Positions 6,967-16,211 of a stretch of DNA of 64,000 nucleotides are shown here, piece by piece; the stretch's first letter is position 1; each line of letters begins with the position of its first letter. Source of the DNA: Pseudomonadota bacterium (lineage in GTDB: Bacteria > Pseudomonadota > Alphaproteobacteria > Rhizobiales > Rhizobiaceae); the NCBI GenBank assembly GCA_023457435.1, contig JAEWLS010000035.1:62001-126000 (forward strand), written 5' to 3'. Under the pieces are notes generated by a model that was not told the DNA's origin, ran no database searches, and was given only the letters and a program-made list of their open reading frames with translations. Position numbers and translations under genes: made by a program.

Positions 6967-8892
6967 TTATTCCTCGAAGCCGACCAGGACCGTCCCCTCG
7001 CTTACCTGGGATCCCTCCGCGGCTATGGCAGCGATCACCCCGTCGCGCGGGGCGGCGATGGTGTGTTCCATCTTCATCGCCTCGAGTACCAGCAGCGCCT
7101 GTCCTCTCTTCACGGTATCGCCGACACCGGCGCGGACGACCCGGACCAGACCGGGCATCGGCGCGCGCAAACTTCCGGCAGTCGCGCCGGCCTCGTCGGC
7201 GACGTCGAGTGGATCGCGGACGCTGAAGTTGTACGGCGTCGCCCCTTCGAACACGGTGACATGGCCCGGCCATCGAGCGATGCGCGCCTCGCCCGGGCGG
7301 ATCGTTGCCGCCACCCCCACCGAAGCGACCTGGAAGCTGGCGCCCTGCGTGCGGATCGTCGCCGCGACCGTCTCCTCGCCGATACCTATCGAGACCACCT
7401 GCTCGATGGGCGTGAAATGTGCGTAGCCGCCAAGCGTCGTCCATGAGTCGGCGGAGCGGGACGCAGAAACGCCCGCGGCCGCCAGGGCCGCTGCCGCAAC
7501 GCTTGCCGGCTTCGGCCTTCCGACGGCAGTGAGCTCGTCCTGATGGCGCGCGATCAATCCGGTGTCGACATCGCCCGCCGCAAAGTTCGGATCGGAAGCC
7601 AGTGCCGCGAGGAATGCCGTGTTGACCGTCGATCCGGCGATCTCCGTCCGCGCGAGCGCGGAAGAGAGAGCGGCGAGAGTTGCAGCACGGTCTTCGCCAT
7701 GGACGACGAGTTTCGCGATCATCGGATCGTAGAACGGTGAGATCGCGTCGCCCCGGCGCACGCCAGTCTCCACCCGAAGCGATGGCCCGGGCTCCGGGAA
7801 TTCGAGGTGATGCAGCGTTCCGGTCGCCGGTAGAAAACCCTTCGACGCGTCCTCGGCGTAAAGGCGCGCCTCGAAAGCATGTCCGTCGAGCGTGATCTCG
7901 TGCTGCTTCCTCGGCAGCCTTTCACCAGCGGCAACGCGCAGCTGCCATTCGACCAGATCGAGACCGGTGACCATTTCGGTTACCGGGTGCTCGACCTGCA
8001 GCCGCGTGTTCATCTCCATGAACCAGAAGCGGTCGGGTTTCAGCCCATCCGAAGCATCAACGATGAATTCAATGGTCCCGGCCCCGGAATAGGAGATCGC
8101 CTTCGCCGCCTTGACGGCCGCCTCGGTCATGGCGCTGCGCATTTCGGCGGTCATGCCCGGCGCGGGTGCCTCCTCGATCACCTTCTGGTGGCGCCGCTGA
8201 GCCGAGCAGTCGCGCTCGAACAGATGCACGGCGTTGCCGTGATTATCGCCGAACACCTGCACCTCGATGTGCCTCGGTTTCTCGACGTACTTCTCGACAA
8301 GCACCCGGTCATCGCCGAAGGCGGCGCGGGCCTCGCGCCGCGCCGCAGCCAGCGCTTCGGCGAAATCGTCCGGGTCGTCGACCTTTCGCATCCCCTTGCC
8401 GCCGCCACCGGCACGCGCCTTGATCAGGACCGGGTAGCCGATTTCACGCGCCTTCGGCGCCAGCACGACGATCTCCTGCGCTTCGCCGTGATAACCGGGG
8501 ACGACCGGCACGCCGGCCTTTTCCATCAGGCGCTTGGCGGCGTCCTTGAGGCCCATTGCGCGAATGGAGGATGCCGACGGCCCGACAAACACCAGGCCCG
8601 CTGCCTGGACCTGATCGACGAATTCGGGGTTCTCCGAAAGGAAGCCGTAGCCGGGGTGAATAGCCTCCGCTCCAGTCGACAAAGCCGCGGCGATAACGCG
8701 ATCAGCCCGCAGGTAGCTCTCCGCCACCGGCGATGCGCCGATGTGCACAGCCTCGTCGGCCATGGCGACATGCATCGCGCCTGCGTCGGCGTCGGAGTAT
8801 ACCGCGACCGTCGAGATGCCCATGCGTCGCGCGGTGCGCATCACCCGGCAGGCAATCTCGCCGCGGTTGGCAATCAGGATCTTGCGGAACAT
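6967..8892 (-). CDS. Biotin-dependent acyl-CoA carboxylase alpha subunit (3-methylcrotonyl-CoA carboxylase type)
   Basis: The 641-residue protein combines an N-terminal biotin carboxylase (starts MFRKILIANRGEIA), an ATP-grasp domain with the glycine loop KARAGGGGKGM, a linker domain, and a C-terminal biotin carrier domain with the biotinyl-Lys in VLEAMKMEH. Size fits methylcrotonyl-CoA or related acyl-CoA carboxylase alpha chains and is shorter than pyruvate carboxylase. It carboxylates biotin with ATP and bicarbonate for a separate beta subunit, which is not in the window. The ATG at 8892 is chosen because the family N-terminus starts there. Leucine catabolism is likely, not proven. Confidence 0.88.
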   Translation of the reverse strand: MFRKILIANRGEIACRVMRTARRMGISTVAVYSDADAGAMHVAMADEAVHIGASPVAESYLRADRVIAAALSTGAEAIHPGYGFLSENPEFVDQVQAAGLVFVGPSASSIRAMGLKDAAKRLMEKAGVPVVPGYHGEAQEIVVLAPKAREIGYPVLIKARAGGGGKGMRKVDDPDDFAEALAAARREARAAFGDDRVLVEKYVEKPRHIEVQVFGDNHGNAVHLFERDCSAQRRHQKVIEEAPAPGMTAEMRSAMTEAAVKAAKAISYSGAGTIEFIVDASDGLKPDRFWFMEMNTRLQVEHPVTEMVTGLDLVEWQLRVAAGERLPRKQHEITLDGHAFEARLYAEDASKGFLPATGTLHHLEFPEPGPSLRVETGVRRGDAISPFYDPMIAKLVVHGEDRAATLAALSSALARTEIAGSTVNTAFLAALASDPNFAAGDVDTGLIARHQDELTAVGRPKPASVAAAALAAAGVSASRSADSWTTLGGYAHFTPIEQVVSIGIGEETVAATIRTQGASFQVASVGVAATIRPGEARIARWPGHVTVFEGATPYNFSVRDPLDVADEAGATAGSLRAPMPGLVRVVRAGVGDTVKRGQALLVLEAMKMEHTIAAPRDGVIAAIAAEGSQVSEGTVLVGFEE

Positions 8893-9009
8893 CGTCAGCG
8901 CATCGCCGCGACGGCAATCGATATCAGGGTCATGCGGCGATTGTGCCTTGTCGTGAACGCCGTGCAAGGCCTGTAGAAAATTCTTTCGCCGACACGGAAC
9001 CGAACGCAC

Positions 9010-9026
9010 GGCGGGACGTTCCCGCC
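9010..9026. repeat. Perfect inverted repeat in the divergent carboxylase / chemosensory promoter region
   Basis: GGCGGGA and TCCCGCC flank a CGT spacer, a perfect 7-bp inverted repeat in the 168-base gap between two divergent operons. It lies 35 bases before the chemosensory receptor start. There is no T-run, so it is more likely an operator or 5'-leader hairpin than a terminator. Confidence 0.35.
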
Positions 9027-9060
9027 AGTTGGGCACAGAATTCTGCATTGGGGGCATGCA

Positions 9061-10998
9061 ATGGCACTTGTGAAGACCGCGGATCTCGCGCGTCGCCGGC
9101 AGAAGGTTGCGCAGTCGATCGCGCCTGCGGTCCAAGCAGAGGGTGCCGCCACCAAGCGCGGATTGGCGAAATCATCAGCCACGCCTCAGGCCAGGCCGCA
9201 GAAGGCCGCGGAGCGGATCGGGGCCGCAACCGAGCAACTCGCGAGCGGAATGACCCAGGCGGCAGCGGCCGCGGAGCAGCTTCGAAGTTCACTTGAGCAA
9301 ATCGCCACGGGTGCCGAGGAAGCGGCAGGAGCGGCACAGGAATCGCTCGCCGCGATAGGCAAGCTTGGTGCTTCCTTCGCTCAGGCCCGCGCCGAGGCGG
9401 AGACGGCGCGCCGGAGCAGCGAGCTTCTGCAAAACACGGTCATCGAGACAGCGACTCAACTCGAGGATTCCGCCGCGTCGATCGATCTCACGGCAGCACG
9501 GCAGCGCGCCTCGGTGGCCATGGTCGAAAAGCTCGAGCAGCAGGCGGCGGAGGTCACGGCGACGACGAAGGTCGTGGCCGACATCTCCGACAGAACGAAT
9601 CTCCTCGCTCTCAACGCGGCAATCGAGGCGGCGCGGGCCGGCGATACGGGACGCGGTTTCGCGGTTGTCGCCGACGAGGTTCGCAGCCTGGCCGAGACGG
9701 CCGAGCGAAGTGCGCGCGAAATCGAACAGTTGTCGGGTGAGATCGGCACGGGGGTGAGGTCGCTCGCCGGTCAGATCCGCGCGTCTTCGGACGCGGCTAC
9801 CAGGCAGACGGCGAATGCGAGGTCGCTGGTCGGCGAGCTGACTGCTGCGCGCGAGGGGCTTTCGTCATTGGCGGAAAACAGCCAACTCATCCTCGGCGCG
9901 GCGATCGAGGCCGACATCGCCGGGCGCGAGGCAATCCGGGGGTCGGAAATCGTGGCCGCTGCGGCGGAAGAGCAGTCCGCGGCAGTGGCGGAGGCGCAGC
10001 GTGCCGTCCAGCAGCAAGCGCAATCGCTTGACCAGAGCCAGCAGGCCGCGCAGTTGCTTGCCGCCCTTGCCGAAGACCTGCAGGCCGAGGGCTCGCGCTC
10101 CGACACCGGAGAGCAGGTCGCATCGGCCTCCGAAGAGCTGTCGGCGACCGTGCAGGAACTGTCAGGCGCGGCGGCCGAGATCCTTGTTGCCATCGACCAG
10201 ATCAGTCGCGGAGCCCAGGCGCAGGCTGCAGCCACGCAGCAGACCAGCGCCGCAATGGCGCAGATCGAAAGAAGCGCGCTCCAGGCCCAGGCGAGGATCG
10301 ACGACGGCCTGAAGCATATCGGTACGATAAGCGAGCGGATGGCAAGAGTGGAGAATGGCGTCGCGGAGCTGTCGGAAGGCTTCAAGGCGGCGGTTGGCGA
10401 CGTTCGCAACGCCGCCGCTGCAACCGAGGAGCTGGAAAACGCCGCTCGCCGCATCGAGAAGAGCATCGACCGGATCGTGATGGTCACGGTCCAGACCAGC
10501 ATGCTTGCAGTCAGCGGCTCGGTGGAAGCGGCGCGTGCGGGCGATCAGGGGCGCGGCTTCGCGCTGGTGTCGTCGGATATCCGCAAGCTGGCGCGAGACG
10601 CCTCGGATAATATCGAGAGCGTCAAGGATGTGGTGCGATCGATGCAGGTTCAGATCGCCGGTGTCCGCCGCGACATCGAAACGGTCGGCATCGCTGCCAA
10701 CGCGGAATTCGCCAAAGCCGGCGCCATCGCCGAGCGCATGAAGCAGATCGATGCCGAGATGCGCGCGATGCGGGAGAGCAGCGCGGCGGTCGCCGCAGGC
10801 GCAGCGGATGCACTCGCGTCGTCGCGCGAAGTGCAAACCGGAACGTCGCAGATCGCCTCCGCCGCGCAAGAGGCAAGTTCGGCCGCGGCGCAGGCCGCGA
10901 CGGCGGCGCGGCAGCAATCGCGCGGCGCCGAGGATCTTGCCGCCGCCATCGAAGAGATAGCGTCGCTGGCGGATGAGCTGTCGAAGGCCGGCGGCTGA
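9061..10998 (+). CDS. Soluble methyl-accepting chemotaxis protein with two tandem signalling tips
   Basis: The 645-residue protein has no signal peptide, transmembrane segment, HAMP or recognisable sensor domain; it is nearly all heptad-like helix rich in Ala, Glu, Gln and Ser. Tip 1 (about 173-213) is canonical, with NLLALNAAIEAARAG then GRGFAVVADEVRSLAE. Tip 2 (about 470-512) reads MLAVSGSVEAARAG then GRGFALVSSDIRKLARD, keeping the glycine hinge while changing the LALNAA contact residues. Candidate methylation Glu/Gln pairs occur near 80-96. No C-terminal CheR-tether pentapeptide is present (ends SKAGG). It is the first gene of a nine-gene chemosensory operon and presumably reports an internal state or a partner protein. 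Confidence 0.88.
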   Translation: MALVKTADLARRRQKVAQSIAPAVQAEGAATKRGLAKSSATPQARPQKAAERIGAATEQLASGMTQAAAAAEQLRSSLEQIATGAEEAAGAAQESLAAIGKLGASFAQARAEAETARRSSELLQNTVIETATQLEDSAASIDLTAARQRASVAMVEKLEQQAAEVTATTKVVADISDRTNLLALNAAIEAARAGDTGRGFAVVADEVRSLAETAERSAREIEQLSGEIGTGVRSLAGQIRASSDAATRQTANARSLVGELTAAREGLSSLAENSQLILGAAIEADIAGREAIRGSEIVAAAAEEQSAAVAEAQRAVQQQAQSLDQSQQAAQLLAALAEDLQAEGSRSDTGEQVASASEELSATVQELSGAAAEILVAIDQISRGAQAQAAATQQTSAAMAQIERSALQAQARIDDGLKHIGTISERMARVENGVAELSEGFKAAVGDVRNAAAATEELENAARRIEKSIDRIVMVTVQTSMLAVSGSVEAARAGDQGRGFALVSSDIRKLARDASDNIESVKDVVRSMQVQIAGVRRDIETVGIAANAEFAKAGAIAERMKQIDAEMRAMRESSAAVAAGAADALASSREVQTGTSQIASAAQEASSAAAQAATAARQQSRGAEDLAAAIEEIASLADELSKAGG

Positions 10999-11003
10999 GC
11001 GCG

Positions 11004-12383
11004 ATGGTCCCGAGCGCGCAGGCAGCAACGGGGCGCGTACTCGCGCTCGGGGTTGCCGACAGGGAATTCGGCGTTGCGGCCGAGCAGGTCGTAGAAGTGC
11101 GCCGCGTGCCCGCGTTGACGCGGGTTCCCCATGGTTCGCCCAGCCTCGCGGGCCTGATGAACTACAACGGCGCTGCGATTGCCGTCGTCCTTATGCAGAA
11201 CCTGCTCGGCGCGAAAGCAGCGGAAAAGCCAGCTGCAGCGGGCGAGTCGCGGATCGTGGTGTTCGGCGATAGCCCGCCGGTCGGCCTGCTGGTCGATCGC
11301 GTCCTGGGGTTGGAGAGCGGCAGGGCGACAATCGACGTCGCCGAGCTGCTGTCGCGCGCGTTCGTCGCGACGAATGTCGAGAGAGTGCGGCTCGCAGCGG
11401 CGGAGCACGTCGCGCCTTCGGCAACCGAAACAGGCTCGCCGCTGCTGGCCTTCCGCGTGGCGGGTCAGCGCTATGCGCTGCCGCTCGGCGCCACGGCCGA
11501 AGTGCTGGCACTGCCCGACGGGGTGACCGTCCTGCCGCGCGGCGCCGGCAGCGCGCTCGGTATGCTCGACTACCGCGGCGGCGTGCTTCCCCTGCTATCT
11601 GTCGCAAGGCTGCTGGGGCTCGCCGACGGCACCGAGCGCGCACACGTCGTCGTCGCCATGATCGGAAAGACTGCGGTCGGGTTGGTCGTAAACGAACTGG
11701 ACGGCGTCGTGCGCGTACCGAAAAGCGCCGTCGAGGACGTTCCCGCGATACTCCAGCGCGGTGAAGGCGACGCGGAAATCGATGCGATAGCGCGGATCGG
11801 AGGAGACCGACCGCTGATCGCCATCCTTTCGCCGTCGAAACTGATCCGCAACAGGGACGTTGCCGAGGCGATCGATACAGCAGAATCTGGAACCACGATG
11901 TCCGAGCCGCTTCGCGAAAACGAAAACCTGCAGTTCGTCGTCTTCGCCCTGGGAGACGAGAGCTACGGCCTGCCGATTTCGTCGGTGGAAGAGGTCGTAC
12001 AATTGCCGGAGATCCTGACGCGCGTGCCACGCGCTCCGGCTTTCGTCGCCGGTGTCATGAACCTGCGCGGCAAGGCTTTGCCCGTCGTAGACCAGCGCCG
12101 ACGCTTCGGTCGCGGGTCGAGCGGCGAGGGCGGAAGGGTAATCGTCGTGACCGTCGGCGACATGCGTGCCGGCTTCATCGTCGACGCAGTGTCGCAGGTC
12201 ATGCGCGTGCCGGCATCCGCTGTCGCGCCTGCGCCGCAAATGCCAGGTGACGGAGTCAAAGTGTTCGATCGCATTGTTCCCTCCGGCAAGACGATGGTCC
12301 TCATCGTCGATCCGCACGAGCTCCTCGATCGGGCCGAACGCGACATGCTCAGCAAGCTCGAAGGCGCGGCGACCGCGTCGTGA
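11004..12383 (+). CDS. cheW: CheW-type coupling protein with three CheW domains
   Basis: The 459 residues divide into three CheW (SH3-like) modules: about 11-125 (VLALGVADREFGV), 147-285 (LLAFRVAGQRYALPL) and 308-445 (FVVFALGDESYGLPI). Module 3 keeps the typical GVMNLRGKALPVVD; module 2 has GMLDYRGGVLPLLS; module 1 is the most divergent (GLMNYNGAAIAVV). Normal CheW is about 150-170 residues with one domain. It should bridge receptor tips and CheA at the cytosolic array. It starts 5 bases after the receptor stop and overlaps cheB by four bases (GTGA). Three receptor-binding faces may match the two-tip receptor, which is speculation. Confidence 0.9.
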   Translation: MVPSAQAATGRVLALGVADREFGVAAEQVVEVRRVPALTRVPHGSPSLAGLMNYNGAAIAVVLMQNLLGAKAAEKPAAAGESRIVVFGDSPPVGLLVDRVLGLESGRATIDVAELLSRAFVATNVERVRLAAAEHVAPSATETGSPLLAFRVAGQRYALPLGATAEVLALPDGVTVLPRGAGSALGMLDYRGGVLPLLSVARLLGLADGTERAHVVVAMIGKTAVGLVVNELDGVVRVPKSAVEDVPAILQRGEGDAEIDAIARIGGDRPLIAILSPSKLIRNRDVAEAIDTAESGTTMSEPLRENENLQFVVFALGDESYGLPISSVEEVVQLPEILTRVPRAPAFVAGVMNLRGKALPVVDQRRRFGRGSSGEGGRVIVVTVGDMRAGFIVDAVSQVMRVPASAVAPAPQMPGDGVKVFDRIVPSGKTMVLIVDPHELLDRAERDMLSKLEGAATAS

Positions 12384-13462
12384 CACGCGTGCTCGTCGTC
12401 GACGACTCCGCGCTGATGCGGAGATTTCTCGGACGCCTCTTCGAGGATGACGGGTTCGACGTCGCGACGGCGCGCGACGGCGAAGAGGCGCTGGTGCTCA
12501 TCGGCACATTCAAGCCGGATGTCGTGACGCTCGACGTGCAGATGCCGAACATGGACGGGCTCGCCTGTCTCGACCGGATCATGATCGAGCATCCGTGCCC
12601 CGTCGTCATGGTATCCGCGCTCACTGCGGACGGCGCCGACGAGACTCTGGAGGCGCTCGAGATGGGCGCGGTCGACTTCGTGCCGAAGCCGCAGGGTACG
12701 ATTTCGCTGCATGCGGACGAGTTCGCGCCGTTCATCCTCGAACGGGTGAAGATGGCTGCCAATGTGAAGATCCGCCGCAGCGTTCGTCTCGCGGACCGCG
12801 TTCGCTTTCGCGCGGGCGCGAGACCGACGCGGCCGCCACGCAAGGCAAGGTCCGTGCGAGCGCCGCGGGGAACAGCGTTCGGCGACGACACGGTCGTCAT
12901 CATCGGTGCATCGACCGGCGGCCCGCCCGCGCTAGACATGCTGCTTTCGCAGCTTCCCGGCGATTTCGGCTGGCCCATCCTGATTGCCCAGCACATGCCG
13001 GAGACGTTCACGGCGTCCTTTGCCAGGCGGCTCGACGGCCTTTGCGCCCTCTCCGTCGTCGAAGCTGCCAGCCTCATGCCGGTCGAGCCAGGGAAGGTCT
13101 ATGTCGGCCGCGGCGATGCGGATATGCTGCTCAGCCGGCGGGGGGAGCGGTTGATGGTGATGCCGGCGCCATCGAGTCCGGAATTCCGCTGGCATCCGAG
13201 CGTCGACCGATTGGTGCAGAGCGCAATGCAGTGCTGCGCGCCCGAGCGAATGCTGGGCGTACTCATGACGGGCATGGGGAACGACGGGGCGGCCGCCATG
13301 ACCGAGCTCCACTCGGCCGGCGGGCACACGATCGCCGAGGCGGAGGAAACAGCGGTGGTATGGGGCATGCCTGGCGAACTGGTACGCATGGGCGGAGCCA
13401 GCGACGTCATCGCGATGCCGAACATCGCGCGCCGTATCCTCGAACTCAGTCCCTGGCGATGA
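12380..13462 (+). CDS. cheB: Chemotaxis response regulator protein-glutamate methylesterase
   Basis: A GTG start overlaps the cheW stop. The 360 residues comprise a receiver domain (1-120, phospho-Asp52 in TLDVQMPNMDG) and a methylesterase domain (about 170-355) with the catalytic triad Ser178 (IGASTGG), His205 (LIAQHMPETF) and Asp302 (MTGMGNDG). It demethylates or deamidates receptor glutamates under CheA control. All catalytic residues are present, so adaptation by methylation should be active even though the receptor is soluble. The stop overlaps the cheR ATG. Confidence 0.95.
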   Translation: MTRVLVVDDSALMRRFLGRLFEDDGFDVATARDGEEALVLIGTFKPDVVTLDVQMPNMDGLACLDRIMIEHPCPVVMVSALTADGADETLEALEMGAVDFVPKPQGTISLHADEFAPFILERVKMAANVKIRRSVRLADRVRFRAGARPTRPPRKARSVRAPRGTAFGDDTVVIIGASTGGPPALDMLLSQLPGDFGWPILIAQHMPETFTASFARRLDGLCALSVVEAASLMPVEPGKVYVGRGDADMLLSRRGERLMVMPAPSSPEFRWHPSVDRLVQSAMQCCAPERMLGVLMTGMGNDGAAAMTELHSAGGHTIAEAEETAVVWGMPGELVRMGGASDVIAMPNIARRILELSPWR

Positions 13463-14301
13463 ACGAGGCGCCGCACTTCCTGACGGGCCCGGAGCTGAAC
13501 CGCGTCTGCGACTTCCTCTACCGGCGGACGGGAATGCTGTTCGGCGAGACTAAGCGCTACTACATCGACCGTCGGGTGGCCGAGCGCGTCGCCGTAACGG
13601 GATCCAGATCGTTTCCGGCCTATTTCGCGCTTCTCGCCACGCAGCCGGCGGAAGCGGAGCAACTGATCAACAGCTTCACGGTCAATGAGACCTACTTTTA
13701 CCGCGAGGAGCACCAGCTTCGCTGCCTCGGCAACTCGTTGCTGCCGGACATTATCCGCAGCAAGCGCCCCGGGGACCGCATCCGCATCTGGTCCATCCCC
13801 TGCTCCACCGGCGAAGAGCCCTATTCCATCGCAATATGGCTTCTGGAAAACTGGCGGCTCGTCGACGCATACAATGTCGAGATCGTCGGGTCGGACATCG
13901 ATACCGCGGCGTTACGCGAAGCCATCGCCGGGCTCTACGGGCTGCGCGCCGTGTCCCGCCTGTCGGTGGAGATCCGCGACGCCTACTTCACCCGCCTTTC
14001 GGAGGAGCGTTGGCAGCTCATCGACGACCTGCGGGAGTCGGTGATCTTCCGTCATACAAACCTTGTGGATGCGGCATCGGTCGCCAGCGAGGGCGCCTTC
14101 GACGTCATCTTCTGCCGCAACGTGCTGATCTATTTCGACGACGCGGCGCGGGAGCTGGCCGTGCGCAATCTCCGCAAGGCGCTGCTGCCAGGGGGCTACA
14201 TATGCCTCGGCCACACTGAGTCGATGCAACGCATAGCGGACAACTTTCGGGCGGTCCGCTTCCCGGATGCGATCGTTTATCAGCGGCCCGAGACCGGCTG
14301 A
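13459..14301 (+). CDS. cheR: Chemotaxis protein methyltransferase
   Basis: The 280-residue product starts MNEAPHFLTGPELNRVCDFL at an ATG overlapping the cheB stop (ATGA); longer upstream in-frame starts lie inside cheB. It has the CheR N-domain (about 8-75), with FTVNETYFYREEHQL, and the SAM-binding domain with IWSIPCSTGEEPYSIA. VIFCRNVLIYFDDAARE follows near residue 217. It methylates receptor glutamates with S-adenosylmethionine. It shares one base with cheA (TGATG). Confidence 0.95.
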   Translation: MNEAPHFLTGPELNRVCDFLYRRTGMLFGETKRYYIDRRVAERVAVTGSRSFPAYFALLATQPAEAEQLINSFTVNETYFYREEHQLRCLGNSLLPDIIRSKRPGDRIRIWSIPCSTGEEPYSIAIWLLENWRLVDAYNVEIVGSDIDTAALREAIAGLYGLRAVSRLSVEIRDAYFTRLSEERWQLIDDLRESVIFRHTNLVDAASVASEGAFDVIFCRNVLIYFDDAARELAVRNLRKALLPGGYICLGHTESMQRIADNFRAVRFPDAIVYQRPETG

Positions 14302-16211
14302 TGGACGAGCTGCTCCAGCAATTCGTCGTCGAGGCCTCCGAGCTCGTCCAGAGCTGTGCGGACGACCTCCTGGCGCTCGAGCGGGAGCCATCGAGCAAGC
14401 CGCATATCGAAAGCCTGTTCCGGTCCGTTCATACGCTCAAGGGATCGGTGGGGCTATTCGACTTCGCTCCGCTGCAGCGCACTCTATTCGCAGCGGAGGA
14501 TGTGCTGACTGCGGCCAACCGCAGTGGCGAGCTCGACGGTTCCCTCGTCGATCCCCTGATGGCGATCGTCGAGTGGACGGAGCGCTGCGTCGGTCACGTG
14601 GCACAGCATGGCAACCTACCGGAAGGCGCGGCGCCGGAGGGGCAACGGCTCGCGGACGGGCTGAAGATCGGCGGCGCGGCCGCGCATGCTCCGTCGAGCA
14701 CGGAGCTGCCGGATTGGGCGCGCCTGGCTTTCGAGCGGCATCCGGAGGCGCAGACGGCTATCCTCTACGCGCCGCGCCCCGACTGCTTCTTCAGCGGTGA
14801 CGACCCCACGGCGATCATGGAGGCCGTGCCCGACCTCCTCGATCTGGCCGTTGTTCCGCGCCAGCCGTGGCCGGCTCTCGCGGAATTCGACCCCTTCACC
14901 TGCAACCTGAGCTTCGAGGCGGTTTCGTCGGCCCCGCTGACGCGGGTCGCGCCTCTCTTCCGGCTCATTCCCGACCAGTCGACGCTGTGCGCGCGGCCCG
15001 CCGCCGGAGGAGCACCCGTTCCGAGCAGCCCGACACAAGGCGGCGCGCGCCGGATGATCCGCGTCGACGCGGAGCGGATCGACGCCTTGTCCGACATCGT
15101 GGGCGAACTGTTCGTCGCCAAGAACGCCATGCAGGAACTGGCACGGCAGGCCCGGCAGCTTGCCGGCGGCGGCGAACTCGGCCGCGCCATCGCAGCGCTC
15201 AATGAAGACATCGAGCGGCTGACTGTGCGCCTTCAAGACGCGGCAAGTTCGGCGCGAATGGTCCCTATGGGCGACACGCTACGGCGTTTGCCGCGGTTGG
15301 TGCGCGAAGTTTCGGCGCAACTCGGCAAACCAGTCGATCTGACGATCGAAGGCGAGAACGTCGAGACTGACAAGGCCGTCGTCGATGCGCTCTTCGATCC
15401 GCTGCTTCATCTGGTGAGAAATGCCATCGGCCACGGTATCGAAGCCGCATCGCTGCGGGCGGAGCGCGGAAAGCCTGCGCGCGGCAGAATAAGGATTGCG
15501 GCGAGGCAGGTGGGTTACCGCATCGAGGTGATTGTGGAAGACGATGGTGGAGGCGTCGACGTCGAGCATGTGCGCGCGACGGCGGTGGCGCGGGGGCTGA
15601 TAACGGCGGACGAGGGAGCGTCGCTGGATCAGGCGGCGATCATCGAACTCCTGTTTCGCTCCGGCTTCTCGACCGCGGCAAAAGTCGACGACGTATCCGG
15701 ACGCGGCGTCGGCATGGACGCCGTGCGCCGCGAGGTGCTCAAGCTGGGTGGCCGCATCTCACTGGAAAGCGAGGCGGGAAAAGGGACCACGGCGCGCATC
15801 TCGGTGCCCACCGCCTTCTCCGTCGCGCGCATCCTGATCGTCACTTCGCACGGAGAACGCTACGGCATACCAATGGACCTGATCGCCGAGACCGGTCGCG
15901 TTGCTGCGCGCGAGATCGTGCCCGTACGCGCCGGCGAGGCGGTCGTCCTGCGAGATCGCACCGTCCCGCTTGTCCGGCTCGGTGCGCTTCTCGGTCGCCC
16001 GACCCGGCAGCGGGACGAGGAACTCCTGCTCATCGCCGAATTTGGCGGAACGCGCGTAGCGCTGGCAATCGATGCGATAGGCGAGCGCCTCGAAACCGTG
16101 GTCCGGCCGGCGGCCGGCATACTGAAGACCGTCCCGGTGATTTCCGGTACCATCGTCCTCGGCAACGGCGATATCGTAGTGGTCCTCGAAGTGGAGGCCC
16201 TGCTCGAATGA
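14301..16211 (+). CDS. cheA: Chemotaxis histidine kinase
   Basis: This 636-residue kinase has an Hpt domain with phospho-His44 (RSVHTLKGSVG), a dimerisation helix pair (about 253-320), an ATPase domain (about 330-505) and a CheW-like domain (about 506-634). Residues about 137-230 hold a small domain (TAILYAPRPDCFFSGDDP, then FDPFTCNLSFEAV) in place of a typical P2 response-regulator docking domain. The N box reads LHLVRNAIGHGIE, where the usual Asp before HGIE is Gly376-Gly378-region Gly. The G1 and G2 loops (VEDDGGGVD, DDVSGRGVGMDAVR, GKGTTARIS) are intact. It should phosphorylate CheB and CheY. Confidence 0.93.
   Translation: MDELLQQFVVEASELVQSCADDLLALEREPSSKPHIESLFRSVHTLKGSVGLFDFAPLQRTLFAAEDVLTAANRSGELDGSLVDPLMAIVEWTERCVGHVAQHGNLPEGAAPEGQRLADGLKIGGAAAHAPSSTELPDWARLAFERHPEAQTAILYAPRPDCFFSGDDPTAIMEAVPDLLDLAVVPRQPWPALAEFDPFTCNLSFEAVSSAPLTRVAPLFRLIPDQSTLCARPAAGGAPVPSSPTQGGARRMIRVDAERIDALSDIVGELFVAKNAMQELARQARQLAGGGELGRAIAALNEDIERLTVRLQDAASSARMVPMGDTLRRLPRLVREVSAQLGKPVDLTIEGENVETDKAVVDALFDPLLHLVRNAIGHGIEAASLRAERGKPARGRIRIAARQVGYRIEVIVEDDGGGVDVEHVRATAVARGLITADEGASLDQAAIIELLFRSGFSTAAKVDDVSGRGVGMDAVRREVLKLGGRISLESEAGKGTTARISVPTAFSVARILIVTSHGERYGIPMDLIAETGRVAAREIVPVRAGEAVVLRDRTVPLVRLGALLGRPTRQRDEELLLIAEFGGTRVALAIDAIGERLETVVRPAAGILKTVPVISGTIVLGNGDIVVVLEVEALLE

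Noticed and set aside
9029..9046. Possible sigma-54 promoter (GGGCAC...CTGCA) before the chemosensory operon
   Set aside because: The GG and GC elements are 13 rather than 12 positions apart, and the downstream element lacks the TTGC form.
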